From Cryptomeria japonica (taxonomy: Eukaryota > Streptophyta > Pinopsida > Cupressales > Cupressaceae), in NCBI RefSeq assembly GCF_030272615.1, contig NC_081409.1:914255840-914319839 (forward strand): DNA of 64,000 nucleotides. The letters are read 5' to 3'. Each line of letters opens with the position of its first letter. Position 1 is the stretch's first letter. This document shows, in pieces, positions 12,102 to 23,600 of the stretch. Both the position numbers and the translations under genes were made by a program. The notes under the pieces are model-generated. The model saw only the letters and a program-made list of their open reading frames with translations. It was not told the origin of the DNA and did no database searches.

Positions 12102-12413
12102 ATGTCAGAAAAAGAGAGTCAAGAAGAGGGTATCATAATGCCTCCAAAGGGGATGTCCACAGAGGTGGCTAAAAAATTCCAAGAGATGGAAGAGATGATC
12201 AAGATCGGGGTCAAGGAGACACTCAACGCTGAACTAAAGGCAATGAAGAAAGGAAAAGAGCCAAGTGAGGAGACTGATGAAGAAGGGGAACAAGAGGATG
12301 AAGAATAACCCCGAAGGCAGGAGCCAGAGATACCTGTTGATCAGAGACTGTTCCTTGAAGCCCTCAAAACAATAGGCAAAGACCCTTCTAAAGCCAAAAT
12401 GGAGATTCCTACA
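12102..12413 (+). pseudogene. Start of the gag of element H, interrupted by G
   Basis: ATG at 12102 opens a charged N-terminus (MSEKESQEEG, KKFQEMEEMIKIG), then a stop TAA at 12306. The same frame goes on with DQRLFLEALKTIGKDPSKAK, a sequence typical of the region before the gag core of other plant gypsy elements. The LTR of G cuts it at 12413. It differs from the Tat gags in the window, so H is a different lineage. Confidence 0.6.
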
Positions 12414-13481
12414 TGTAGACACCTAAAATTAAATTTTGTTTAATTAATTTAAGCATGTCATCATAATTAACCAATTTAATTGTGTTAATTCTCTTCTTCT
12501 TAAGGTTAATTAAATCAAATTTAATCAATCTTGTCACTATAGTCCAATAATTAATTTATCAAATAAATTAATTATTTACCTATTTATCTAAAGTCAACCA
12601 AATCATTAAGTCTTCTAAATTCCTCTTAATTAATTCTAATTAATTAATTTAAGTCATGTGATTCCTACAAATCAATTTTCCTAATCCCCACTCAACCTAA
12701 TTAATTCTTCCTTAACCATACTTATCATTATTCTCCAATTTTATATTCCTCCACTCATGTCACATCACCTTTGATCCTTTCAAGGAAATTCAAATTCCTT
12801 GAATCTCCACATGCATCATCTTCCCAAGGAATTTTTAATTCCTTTATCCATTTAGTCTTCCCACACATCCTTTATTTTAGAATTTTTAATTCCTCTCTCC
12901 TTTCCCCGAGGAATTAAAAATTCTTATTTTAGAATTTTTAATTCCTTTTTATTCTCCCAATACACCTTGATCCATGTCTTCCATCTCAAATCAATCTCAA
13001 CCCTTCATACCAAAATCAATCTTGGCCCTCCATTGGCCTCCTCCAATCTATAAATTGGGGTCTCATTTCCTCACAAAACACTACATGGAATCTTATTCTA
13101 ATATTATGTTGTCCCTTTCTTCATCCATCTTCTTCTATCATATCCACATAATGTCCTCATAATATCCGAATAATCCCTCATCCAAGACAAATCATTTTTC
13201 ATCCAAATCTATCCATTCTTCATCCATCATAATCCAAATCCAATCCTAATCCACCAACCTTGTTGTGCATTTGGAGAGCATTCCACATCCATCAAGAAAA
13301 GAATATCCAAACAAGTGGAGCATAAGGGCACCTCTACTGCATCAAGCTCAATCAGAGGAACAAGAGAGACTCCTCTCTTGCAAGGTAATAATTGTGTTTG
13401 TTTATGTATTTATTTGATCTCTTCATGTCTTTTAGATTTAAGCTAACCTGCTAACCTTGCATGAAAGTTTCCCTTGGTTCA
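12414..13481 (+). repeat. LTR of element G
   Basis: Begins TGTAGACACC and ends ...CTTGGTTCA (TG...CA), with TATAAATTGGGG at 13049. The five bases before it are CTACA. A primer-site-like TGGCACGCCCGATGGG follows four bases later, so this is a 5' LTR. No matching 3' LTR is in the window, so the size of G is unknown. Confidence 0.7.
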
Positions 13482-14714
13482 TTTTGGCACGCCCGATGGG
13501 ACCCACGTCCCTAATTTAACATATTTTTGTGAGTTTTTGTCGAAGGTCACAGATTAGCATGAGAGACTACATTCCAACACGAGCAATACAGGTTCGACGT
13601 GAGTGCTCGCGTTTCAGCACAACCGACAGTAATTTGATTTTTTCCTACTGCCTTCAGAATAGATTGTAGTTCAGCACGAGCGCTGCGGAAATAGCGCGTC
13701 CACCTGCAACCTTACTTCATTTACTTCTCTACTCAGATTTTTCAGTCATTCTACTTTCTTTCTTTTTTTTACCAGCTATTAAAAAACACATAAAAAGGAC
13801 AAATTTATCTATAAAAAAAATTAAAATAGTTAATCTATTTTATTCAGATTTTTATTTTGCTAATACCGCTTTACCGTGAGCGCTCTATGAATAGTGCGAG
13901 CACCTTAGAAAATCTCTCGCTTCTTTTTAAAACTTGAATTTTCAAAATCTGTTGTTAACCACTAACACCTTTTGTCTCTAGCGTGAGCGCTCGTGTTTCA
14001 GTGCGGCCGACAGTACAACAACGCATCTGCTGGTATAACTCTGTGCTCGTTGTTTCTGGGTTTAAAAAAAAATTAATTTTGTTTGTTGTCTATTTATTTT
14101 CCTATATTTCTCCTTTAGCACCAACACTCATGGTTTAGCGCTATGATTTGCAGAACAGCGTGAGCACTGTATCCGCGGAATTTTGTGTTACTGATCTGAT
14201 TTTCGAGTCTTGCAAACTTTATCCGAGTAGTCCAAGGCTTAATTTAAGACTACTAATCTATTTTCTTTGCAGGACGTTGTATATAAGACAATATTCCCAC
14301 TAGATTAGTTCTTGTGTGTATTTTTCTAGCTAGATAACATTTGGAATTTGGGCTTAAAATTTACATTTGCTTCCGTTAGACTAGTTGCACACTTGGTTTT
14401 GTTTAAGGGAATTAACCACTTGTCTTCCGTCTTTTATTTTCCTCTTGTTTGCATACTTTTTACTTTTAGCAGGCCTACCCTCCCAATTTGTCTGGCACAC
14501 TAGCACAGGCATTGGTGAGAGGGGAACGACCCAAGTGAGTATAGCTGAACCCGAGCATTCCAACTCACTATAAACAAATCACCTTTTGAGATAAAAATCT
14601 CAGAGGATGGATCTATTTGAGTTTACTCTCATATCGAGCACTTTGTAGGGCCCTTGAGGTCTAAATCATGCTTGTGTGACTACTATTGTGCTTGGTACTT
14701 TGTTGGGCTATAGG
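13482..14714 (+). other. Primer site and leader of element G
   Basis: The primer-site-like sequence TGGCACGCCCGATGGGACC starts at 13485; I cannot name its tRNA with certainty. The leader has no ORF of note. It carries repeated GTGAGCGCTC / ACGAGCGCT words with a repeated CAGCACAACCGACAGT-like stretch (about 13595-13640, 13675, 13880, 13980-14010, 14160). This resembles the AGCGCT-rich leader of Tat-2 and suggests that G is Tat-like. Element C interrupts it at 14715-14719. Confidence 0.55.
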
Positions 14715-14719
14715 CCTCA

Positions 14720-15840
14720 TGTTGATATTTTGATGATGTTTAGTTGTGATTGTCATTGATGGACACACACTTATTTTATGTATGAGTTATTCTCAACCAG
14801 TAAATGTGTTGTATTGATCACACCGTTATTATATATCATTGAATGTATAATCTTTGTTTATAGAAGACTATCGGTCTTTTGCAGAAGATGCTTACCGGTC
14901 AAAGCATGACCAAAGACCTCAAGTGGTATGAAGACCTCAAGCAGAACGAGGACCCCTAGCGGTAGTTAATCTTTTTTATCAGAACACTGTGTTCTAGTTT
15001 ACCAATCTTTGTTTATCGGTAATCAGTATACTGTGTTAAACCGGTTAAATTGTAGAGTGTGATGAGTTATCATCCACTAACACTTTGGTGGTGCTTCTGT
15101 ATCATGTTACCAAATGTGTCTAGATGCTTTGAACCTAGGAAATTGTAATCCAAAATCATTGGACCAACATGAAATTAGCTTCCTATTTAAGGACATCATG
15201 TCTAGGGTTTTTAAGGGTGTGTCTGTGTATATTGAAGAGAGAAGTTGCTATAGAAGCATCATGTGATAGATATTGAACATGCAAAGGGTATAAGACTGAA
15301 GTAATGCTGCAAAGCATTAACAGAGAACAGTCAAGGATCTAATCAAGCATTATGTGCTACTTTCTAGATCATTCACTTATTGATTACTAATCTCTTCGAC
15401 AAGTTTGAAACCCTTAACCGGGTAGGCCCAGTCAAGCCTTTTGTAAATCCTCTAACAAGGTGGTTCATAGTTGTCAATCTGAAATCCTTTAATAGGGTAG
15501 TCTTTAATAGGACTTATCTCCTAACAAAGATCTGGATTCCTAACAGGATCTGTTTTGGTGAAGAACATTGTAAGGCCTTAACCGGTCTGGTTACTATTCT
15601 GCAGATACTTGACTTGTGAGTTTTACTCACCATGGTTTTTCCCATTTGGTTTTCCACATCAAAATGTCTTATGTTATGGTGATTGTGCTTTTGTGGGTTA
15701 ATGCTTTATTTTCTATTTGGCTTATCAGTGTTTTAACCAGTTTGTTGTTTAAACTATTATACCTGTCTATAGTAAAATTACTTAAGAGTTTGGTTAAGTT
15801 TTTGGGCATACTAATTCACCCCCCCTCTTAGTATTCATCA
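14720..15840 (+). repeat. 5' LTR of element C
   Basis: 1121 bp, matching 52322-53477 with many scattered differences. A TATTTAAGG box lies near 15183. C is clearly older than Tat-2, judged by LTR divergence. Confidence 0.9.
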
Positions 15841-15842
15841 AT

Positions 15843-15853
15843 TGGTATCAGAG
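15843..15853 (+). other. Primer binding site of element C (initiator tRNA-Met)
   Basis: TGGTATCAGAG lies two bases after the LTR end, as in E (40324) and D. Confidence 0.8.
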
Positions 15854-15890
15854 ACAGCCTTTCTCTAAGTCTAACCACTTGAAAGGAGAT

Positions 15891-16094
15891 ATGGGGGAAT
15901 ACAGCATGAGGGAACTCACTCACCGTTTGGCTGAATCTGAGAGAGCCTATGATGAACTTAAGGTCAAGTATAAAGCCTCTTTAGCCAAAAGAAGAGAGCT
16001 TGCTGAGAAAATGATGGAGATTACTGAGAACAACTCTTTTGATGAAGCAGACATGGATGCCCTAGTCCAAGAAGTGGAGAAACTGAATGAGTCC
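15891..16094 (+). pseudogene. Element C gag, N-terminal part (split by F)
   Basis: ATG at 15891 starts a coiled-coil-rich segment (MRELTHRLAESERAYDELKVKYKASLAKRRELAEKM is the type of sequence, running to KLNES at 16094). The equivalent part of the E gag (40393 on) has the same position after the primer site and the same RRELAEKM/RRELYEKM feature. The ORF runs on by chance to 16127 inside F. The true continuation starts at 47447. Confidence 0.75.
16086..16094. repeat. Left copy of the 9-bp duplication flanking F
   Basis: AATGAGTCC here equals 47438-47446. It lies exactly where the element C gag alignment breaks and resumes. Confidence 0.75.
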
Positions 16095-16291
16095 AAAACT
16101 AACCCGTTGTTCACCAAATCTGGTTAGCCCAAGTTCACCTACAATCCTTCTATGAAATGGACAATTTCAATCTATGAAACACATCAGAACTTGGATAACA
16201 TAACATAGGACCCTAATTGATCCTTTTACACTTCAGGTTCTACTAGACCTAGGGGGGACACCCTTTTGATGCTTAAAATTAATCCCATTAC

Positions 16292-16296
16292 ACACC
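16292..16296. repeat. Left target-site duplication of Tat-2
   Basis: ACACC, repeated at 35355-35359 directly after the 3' LTR. Confidence 0.9.
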
Positions 16297-17729
16297 TGTA
16301 GTCACATAAATCTATCCATTTTAATTAAATGAATATTTCATATTTATTTGATTAAAAATCCACTAGCCATCAGTTAATTAAATTAATATTTAATTAATTC
16401 ATCCCCAAACATTCTTCTATTAATTAAATAAATTATTCAATTTATTTTAATTAATTCATTAAATCCAATTCAAATCAATTAAATAAATAAAATCAATTTA
16501 TTTAATTAAATCCCCCTTTTCCTCTTTTAAATAAATTAACATTTATTTAAATCATTTTAAAAACCCCCCCACTTGCATTTTCCTACAAATGCAACTTGCA
16601 CACATTATTGAAATAAATGAATTTTTATTTTAATAAAATCCTATTTTCCCTCATCCACCAAATCCACTTGCAAAATCTAATCCCCTTCTAGATTCTTCTA
16701 ACCCCTTCCTAATTAGCCTAATCCATCCCCTAATTATTGTCACATTCCTAAGCAAAATGGAGTCACTTCTCAAATGGCCCAAAGTCTTGGATAACCATTG
16801 AAGGTTTTCAACCTTCAACCACCAAAAACCCCAAAGTCTTTGAAAACCATTAAAGGCTTCCAACTTTCAACCACTTAATCCCCAAAGTCTCCAATAACCA
16901 TTAATGGTTAATTCAACTCTCCCACATGGTTAAAACATTTGTTTGACTCAACCTCTATCCAACCACAAAGGTCTCATCAAACATTTAATACTTTGACCAT
17001 GATTATCTCTTAATCATTTGCACAAAGGTTTATCCTTGGATTAACTCCTAATCCAGTGGATAATCCTAACTTAGGCTTGACCCTTAGCCTTTAGATAACC
17101 ATGAAGTCTTCTCAGGCATTCAATGCCTCCAACCTCTTCTTTCAACCCAATCCTGTGTTGACACTTGTCACTATTTTATTGGTGCCAATTGTGCACATGG
17201 ATTCCCAACTTTCAAACTTGACCCTTGATTAAACCATTCAATCCTGGCCATCCATTGCTCCATTTTTCCTATAAATAGAGCCCATTCCTTCATAATCCAG
17301 ATCCTGAAAACTTGTATGCATCTAAGCTATAGACATTTTAGAGAGCATTTTAGCATAGCATAACTAAATCTTGTCTTTTTGGTTAAAATACATCATTTTA
17401 GCATTACTATTAGCTTTTCATTTCATGTTTGGAGCTATACTACAATCTCAATCCTCCATAAGCATCCATAGTGCAAAAAGCTGCTGAGAGCTACACTATT
17501 TTGGAACTTGGAGAGGAGAGGAACAAGGGAGAAAGGAGCTAATATCATGTTAAGAGATAGTTGGAGATATCTCATTGTCTTACTTCTTTAGTTAGATTCA
17601 TTAGCATGTTTTTAGTGTCTCCTTTGGAATGCCTTCATGTTTTAGTTTTTGATTGATTAACACTAATGTCTTGTGTGTTTGGTGTTGATTGATCTTAAAC
17701 TAACATTTGTGCCATTTAGGAGGGCATCA
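16297..17729 (+). repeat. 5' LTR of Tat-2
   Basis: TGTAGTCACA...GGGCATCA, 1433 bp, with TATAAATAG at 17270. The AT-rich first 300 bp is built of TTAATTAAAT-type words. The 3' LTR has the same length, with its TATA box at the same offset. Confidence 0.95.
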
Positions 17730-17731
17730 TT

Positions 17732-17770
17732 TGGTGAACCCGACGTGAATCGAACACGCAACCTTCTGAT
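17732..17770 (+). other. Primer binding site of Tat-2, tRNA-Trp, unusually long match
   Basis: It begins TGGTGAACCCGACGTGAA and continues to 17770. From memory of plant nuclear tRNA-Trp(CCA), all 39 bases are complementary to the tRNA 3' end, through the acceptor stem, the T arm and into the variable region. A normal primer site is about 18 bases. It is not a tRNA gene, since only this half is present. Confidence 0.75.
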
Positions 17771-17827
17771 TGATTTTTTTGAAATTAACATTTTTCTTGT
17801 TGAAATTGCCACACAGGTCGCGCTTTG

Positions 17828-18098
17828 GCGCTATTGAACGCGTTTTAGCGCTATTGAAAAATATCTTTTAGCGCTATTGACCTTAAAATAGCGCTATTGA
17901 AAATGTTTTAGCGCTATTGGAAACATTCTAGCGCTATTGTCACAGTTTCAGCGCTATTGACACACTTCTAGCGCTTTTGTCTTCTCGGATTTTTCTCTTC
18001 TTTCAGCGCTACCGTTTAAATTAGCGCTTCTGCTCATGCAGACTAGCGCTATTGCATGAATCAGCGCTTTTGCAAAAACACAGACTAGCGCTATTGCA
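17828..18098 (+). repeat. AGCGCTATTG array in the Tat-2 leader
   Basis: Thirteen words of the form AGCGCTATTG, or close variants (GCGCTTTTG, GCGCTACCG), spaced 17-40 bp. The core AGCGCT is its own reverse complement, but the ATTG tail gives it a direction. The intervening sequence is not conserved, so this is an array of short words and not a classical tandem repeat. Confidence 0.85.
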
Positions 18099-18164
18099 AC
18101 AGAACGTTATAAAAAAAGGCCTTGTAACCAATTAAAAAAAATTTTAGGCTTGTGGGAGGTAGAA

Positions 18165-18233
18165 TATATATGGAATATAACATTTAAGTATAAGTGACAT
18201 TTCCTCTTATCTTTAAGTTATATTCCATATATA
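18165..18233 (+). other. Inverted repeat (17-bp perfect stem) in the Tat-2 leader
   Basis: TATATATGGAATATAAC at 18165-18181 is the reverse complement of 18217-18233, with a loop of 35 bases. In the RNA it could form a strong hairpin downstream of the primer site, where packaging or dimerisation signals often lie. The function is inferred. Confidence 0.55.
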
Positions 18234-19707
18234 CTTTCAGGATGTTTGAGAGGGGTTTCAGACCTCTAGGAGTTGAAATGCAAAATCTAGTTTTTGGAAG
18301 ATCCTCCAAATTTCAGACTTAGTCAAATTTCAGGGCATTTCAGGATCAGGATTTGTAAAATTTGTAACCGAAAAATCAAAAATTAGGCTTGTGGAAGCCC
18401 CCCTTTGAGCATTGATTTTATTAACTTGTTTCTTTTCTTTGTGCAGGTTAACAACACAACAAAAATCACAAAAAAAAATTTCATTTAGTGCTTAAAAAGA
18501 ACTTAAAAACACAAAAAAATAGTTTCATTGTTTTCTAGTTAGGGATACATTTTGTTTTGGTGCTTAAAATCAACAAAACAAACTTTCTTTCTTGCATCAA
18601 TTGGGACTTAAAAAAATCACAATCCACACTTCAAATTTTTGGTGCAGTAAAAAGAACAATCCACTTGTCTTTATTTTTGGCAAAAACAAATTTTCCTTCA
18701 TGCAATCGTGTTTTTCATTAAGTTGACCAGGACTTTCAACTTCTAGATTACAAAACATATTGCTTTGAAGTTAAAAATGAACACCATGGTTGTTGGAGCA
18801 ACATCTCCAAATAGTTAAAACACATTGCAAATGCTGGACTAAAAAGAACAAGTGAATTTCGTGTTTGGCACGCTTGTGCACAAAAGTCAGTCGAGTGGAC
18901 CTACTTCTAACACACACTATCCTCTCCCTTGACTCTCGTGGTCCTAGGTGCAAGAGAAAAGTGTTAGTAACACTCACATTTTATCTTTTTAAGAGAGGCC
19001 TGCCAAGGGATCGATACTCTTGGGAACGACCTCGAGCGGTAAATCCTTCGAGCCGCTATAGAAATCAGGTGAGAGCGAAAGTTGTAGCCTTGGGTATAGC
19101 TGTTCCTACAGTGTAACTGGCCGAAAGGACAAATGGGCCCCACCACCAGTTACAAGGCTCTTAAGTGAGTCACTGCAGAATGAACTTATGTCCAAAAACA
19201 TCGAACATGACTAAACACTTTTAAGTAGTAGCCCACTTGTTCTATTGATTGAGAATATTTGAGGTATAATTTAGTGCAAGAGCATAGAAGGTTTTGCTCC
19301 CAAGATACTCACCATACATATTTCCTTGAGTAGAAACATAGCTTTTTGAAAAGTCACTTGTGGCTTGATAAAAGTGGTGACTACCCCATCATAGGGATCA
19401 TCTATTTGTTATGCTCGCGCAAGACTTAGTATATCACATCCTTACCTGCCACGGCGGGATTCATAAGGTATGTAGTACCAAAGTCGAAGAAATATCAAGA
19501 TGTGGGCTAAATTTATCACAACTGGCCATTTGACCTTAGGGATAAAGAGTGTTTGAAGTGTGTTCGTTTTACAGACCTAGTGCAAATTGAGCCGACTTCA
19601 GGCTTTGGAAATACACCTTAAAATAAATCTAAAGGAAGGGTCAAAAACAAGTCCAAGGATTGGGTTGATCTAGACCCATACTCATTTGTGCCTTTGAGGC
19701 AACATTC
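18234..19707 (+). other. Tat-2 leader without a clear gene
   Basis: About 1.5 kb between the hairpin and the candidate leader ORF. I see no conserved ORF. The stretch 18980-19110 (GGGAACGACC and neighbours) resembles a part of the G leader near 14520, another hint that G is Tat-like. Confidence 0.5.
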
Positions 19708-20232
19708 TTGTGTTTGTGTGCTTGCTTTGTTTTCTTGTCAAAGAAAAATCAGAAAATCACTTTCAAAAACAAAGTACTCATCCAACATCTGTCAACACAA
19801 CCAAAAATACCAAAAACAAAGTGCAAACAACACAGAGTCACAACTTTTATGACCATTCTTCACATCTTGCGAAAGAAGAAGTGTCATCAGAGTATCACCT
19901 TGAAAAGGAGACCACTAAGCTCAAAGGCTTTAATCAAAAGGAGGAAATTCTTCTATCTCAATAGACAAATCTTTGTCTCACATAGAGTCTTTCTACATCG
20001 CATGCGTCTATACCTTCAAGGTAAAACAAACGAGTTTGATTCCGAATCATTGAACCGCAGAGCTTTTATGCAATATAGAGCTCTGAGTTATCACAAAAAT
20101 CAAGGAGGAAAGATTAATCCCAACTTCTTCCCAAACATCTGTATCACTTACAACACAGCTCGAGAAGTGCCACCAACGCCTGAAAGGGAAGAAACAGAGT
20201 TTGTCCCATTTGTGACACAGAGTTTTTATTGA
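19708..20232 (+). CDS. Candidate leader ORF of Tat-2, unknown function
   Basis: 174 codons, basic (many Lys and Arg), with no domain that I recognise and a hydrophobic N-terminus (MCLCACFVFL). Ogre-group elements are known to have an extra ORF upstream of gag, and this is in the right place. It could also be a chance ORF, since codon use is not obviously coding-like and Tat-1's equivalent lies outside the window. Confidence 0.3.
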   Translation: MCLCACFVFLSKKNQKITFKNKVLIQHLSTQPKIPKTKCKQHRVTTFMTILHILRKKKCHQSITLKRRPLSSKALIKRRKFFYLNRQIFVSHRVFLHRMRLYLQGKTNEFDSESLNRRAFMQYRALSYHKNQGGKINPNFFPNICITYNTAREVPPTPEREETEFVPFVTQSFY

Positions 20233-20679
20233 AAGTTGACAACATTTTCATCCATCATCCCACTCATACATCATCACTTCATCATCAATCCATCCCAACT
20301 CTCAAAACATTAAGAGGTTCTTGTCCCAAGTTCTCTTTTAGATATTGCTTGAAATCAAAACACATCACATCACTTTTAGATTGTTTCTACATCTAGGATA
20401 AGCTCATCCTAAGAGACACATCTACGCAGGTTAAAACTAGTTCATGAGTGAATCCTCTCATTGCTAGGTAGTCAAAATCTGTAACACATCTCAGATTTCT
20501 CTACACCTTATCACATCCAAAATCTTATCAAAACAAACAAGCAATTCAAAGAAGGAATTTCGGTTACATCTACCTTAAAGTGCTAGAGATCCCAATACGA
20601 TACAAATCACCAATCATCAATCTTTCATCAATAACTCATCATCATCTTCAATCAACTTCAAAACAAACTTGCAAACAAA

Positions 20680-23600
20680 ATGGCTCAAACCCGATCACGA
20701 TCAAGGCAACGAGAAATGGAAATTGAGGAAGAAGAGGACAACCTCAATGAATTTCAAGAAGCACTTGGAGGAACTGGGAATGATGAAAACCCAAGTACAC
20801 CCACTCCTTAAACAATCGAAAGGGTTCAGCATAACCCTCATTTTAACAGATTATTCGATGAAATACTAAGGAGCAATGCGGATGCTCACTTCTTAAGACT
20901 GGCTCAAGAAGGAGCCAAACTCCCCTCAGACTTTGATCTTGCCCAATTAAGACAAGCATCAGAAAGACAAAGTCGCCATGAGGAGGAAAGGCGTAGAGAT
21001 CACATCAGATATAACATCCCTCGAGGTAACCCACCACCTCCTCCTCCAAATGAAATAGAGATGTTGCGGCAACAAGTTGAGAATCTCGCCCAACAACTTC
21101 ATAGTGGTGTTAAGACCAATCAATTCTCACTCAACGACATCTGTCCCTATCCGTTTGATAGGAATCTTTATATGCCACCTTTTCCACGCGGGTTCGAAAC
21201 ACCAAAATTTGAAAAATATAGAGGAAAGGGAGATCCCCGAGATCATGTCCAAGAATTTCATTCCGCTTGTCTCGAAGTTGCATATGAAGACACATACCTA
21301 ATGCACCTTTTTCCCCAAAGCTTGGGAGGAACAACCACATCATGGTTTTCCCGACTACCAGGTGGCATAAGAACATTTGAGGAACTCATCCAGAAGTTCC
21401 TATCTCATTACTCTTATAATATTGAACGCGACATCACCATGGCTGATCTATGCAACACCAAACAAAAACCAGGTGAATTATTCTCAGTATTCCTGCAACG
21501 ATGGCGCCAAATGTCTAGCAGATGTTCTCTTCAGTTACCTGAACGAGAACTAGTGGAAATTTTCATTTCCAACTTAAACGAAGAAATGGAATTTCACCTG
21601 GATGTCAAAGACACAGATTCTTTTAACGATATGATCACCAAAGGTATAAAATGTGAAAGGGCACTCATCAAAAAAGGACTCATCAAAATCTTTAATGAAC
21701 CCAAAGATGGTCCTCGCCCGCGCTTCAATAGCGATAAACCGAACTTCTGGAACAAGAATAAGAATATCGTCAATGATGGGGTTGTGGATGCTCGGACTGT
21801 CCAAAATGCACAACCTGTGGTTCGGTTTGCAGGACAAAATCCTCCACCTCAAAATAACACAAATGTTCTTCCTAATCAAGGTCGCATCACATCTCAGGAT
21901 GAACCAAGACCTCGTCCACAAAAACAAAAACGCACATACACCCCCTTAGGGGAACCCATTGAAACAGTGATGCGACAACTCATTTCTCAGAATTTGATCA
22001 CGCTACCTAAGTTATCAAATTATGAGCCTCAAGTCAAACCAGCATGGTGGAGAGATACTGAACATTGTGAGTTCCATCAAGGAAGAGGACATAAGACAAG
22101 TAATTGTCATCGATTGAAAGATCTCATTCAGGATCTTATTGACCGAGGAGAAATTGAAATTGAAGGACATGACCCAAAAACAACCAATAATGATCATCAG
22201 ATGTTCAAGAATCCACTTCCATCACAAGATCAAAGGGGTCCTTCCACTTCCAGACGAGGTCCTGATACCACTGATTATACACAGGCTGCGTATAATTACA
22301 CTGTCAATCACCTGTATGATGCCAGTGAACAAATTGCAACTATCACCTTCAAAAATCCCACCTCAAATTGCAATGTTGTTACACGTCGTGGCAAGGTCAC
22401 CATAAAGGCAGCTCCACAAGGCACCACCTCCATCCCAAAGCAGTACAATCTTGTGGAACAATTAGACAAAACCCCTGCACTTATATCCATCTTGGAACTA
22501 TTGCGTCTGTCACCCTCTCATAAAACTATCTTGGATCAAGCACTCCAAGAGGCGTCAGTCCCTGCAAACCTGAACACGGACCAATTTCAAGCCATGGTTG
22601 GAAGTCTAAAGTCATCACCTTGTCTCACTTTTTCTGAAAGTGATAACTCTTCCTTCCAGCAACCTCATAACGCCTCACTCCACATTGAAGGCTTTGTCAA
22701 CCAACACAGGATCAAGCGAGTCTTGATTGATAATGGAGCAGGCCTAAACATTTGCACACTACAGTTGGTCACATCATTGGGCTATGCAGTAGAATCAGTG
22801 GATCCTCGCAAGAAGATCACCATCAAGGCCTATGATGATGCAGAGCGTTCATCCAAAGGAGCTGTGGTACTACCAATCCGAGTGGGCCCTGTGGTAAAGC
22901 ACATCATCTGTCAGGTTCTGGACCTTCCTCTGCCATATAATCTATTATTAGGGAGACCTTGGATACATGCCATGCAAGCCGTTCCATCTACCTACCATCA
23001 ATGTATCAAGTTCCCACATAACGGTGTAGAGATCACAATCCTGGGCGATGCAAATCCCTTTGCGTTTTGCCATAATATCAGCCATCAACCAGAGATTACT
23101 GTTCCTAATAATAGGGAAGCCATTTCCTCCACATCATATGTAAATCCCGCCTCTCTTGCCAGTTCGAACACCCCTATATCCAAGCAAGAAAAGCTTAAGA
23201 TGAAAGTCGCAGAGGAAGGTCCTGGAGAATACAACTTGAGTCAGCTCTTTTGTGTGGGACAAATGCCCACTTCTCCTAGAACACATGGTAAACCACAGCA
23301 GTTACTCCAGCAACCACTAATCACGCCAGCATGTGCCTTAACGCCTTTCATCCTTGGAAAGAGTCAAGAGGAAGAAACACAAGATGAGGACCTAGCAGAC
23401 TGGATCTATAAAGACCCCGTTACCACTGATAAACCGCGAGTTACGCTTCCTACAGAACAGTATGGCAAAGGCCTCCTCATTATGCAAAGAATGGGGTATG
23501 ATGGTCAAAGTGCTTTGGGATCCTGCAAACAAGGACGACAAGAACCGTTGTTGCCAGAGTTCAAGCCCAAAGGTAATACAGGCCTAGGCTTTGAAAAAGA

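Noticed and set aside
13485-13503. Naming the tRNA that primes element G
   Set aside because: The site begins TGG as expected, but I cannot match it to a specific tRNA from memory with confidence.
16651-16863. 70-codon minus-strand ORF found identically at 34276-34488
   Set aside because: It lies in the two LTR copies of Tat-2; identity comes from the LTR repeat, with no start context or domain.
17732-17770. A tRNA-Trp gene or fragment
   Set aside because: Only the complement of the 3' half is present, and it sits exactly after an LTR end, so it is a primer site.
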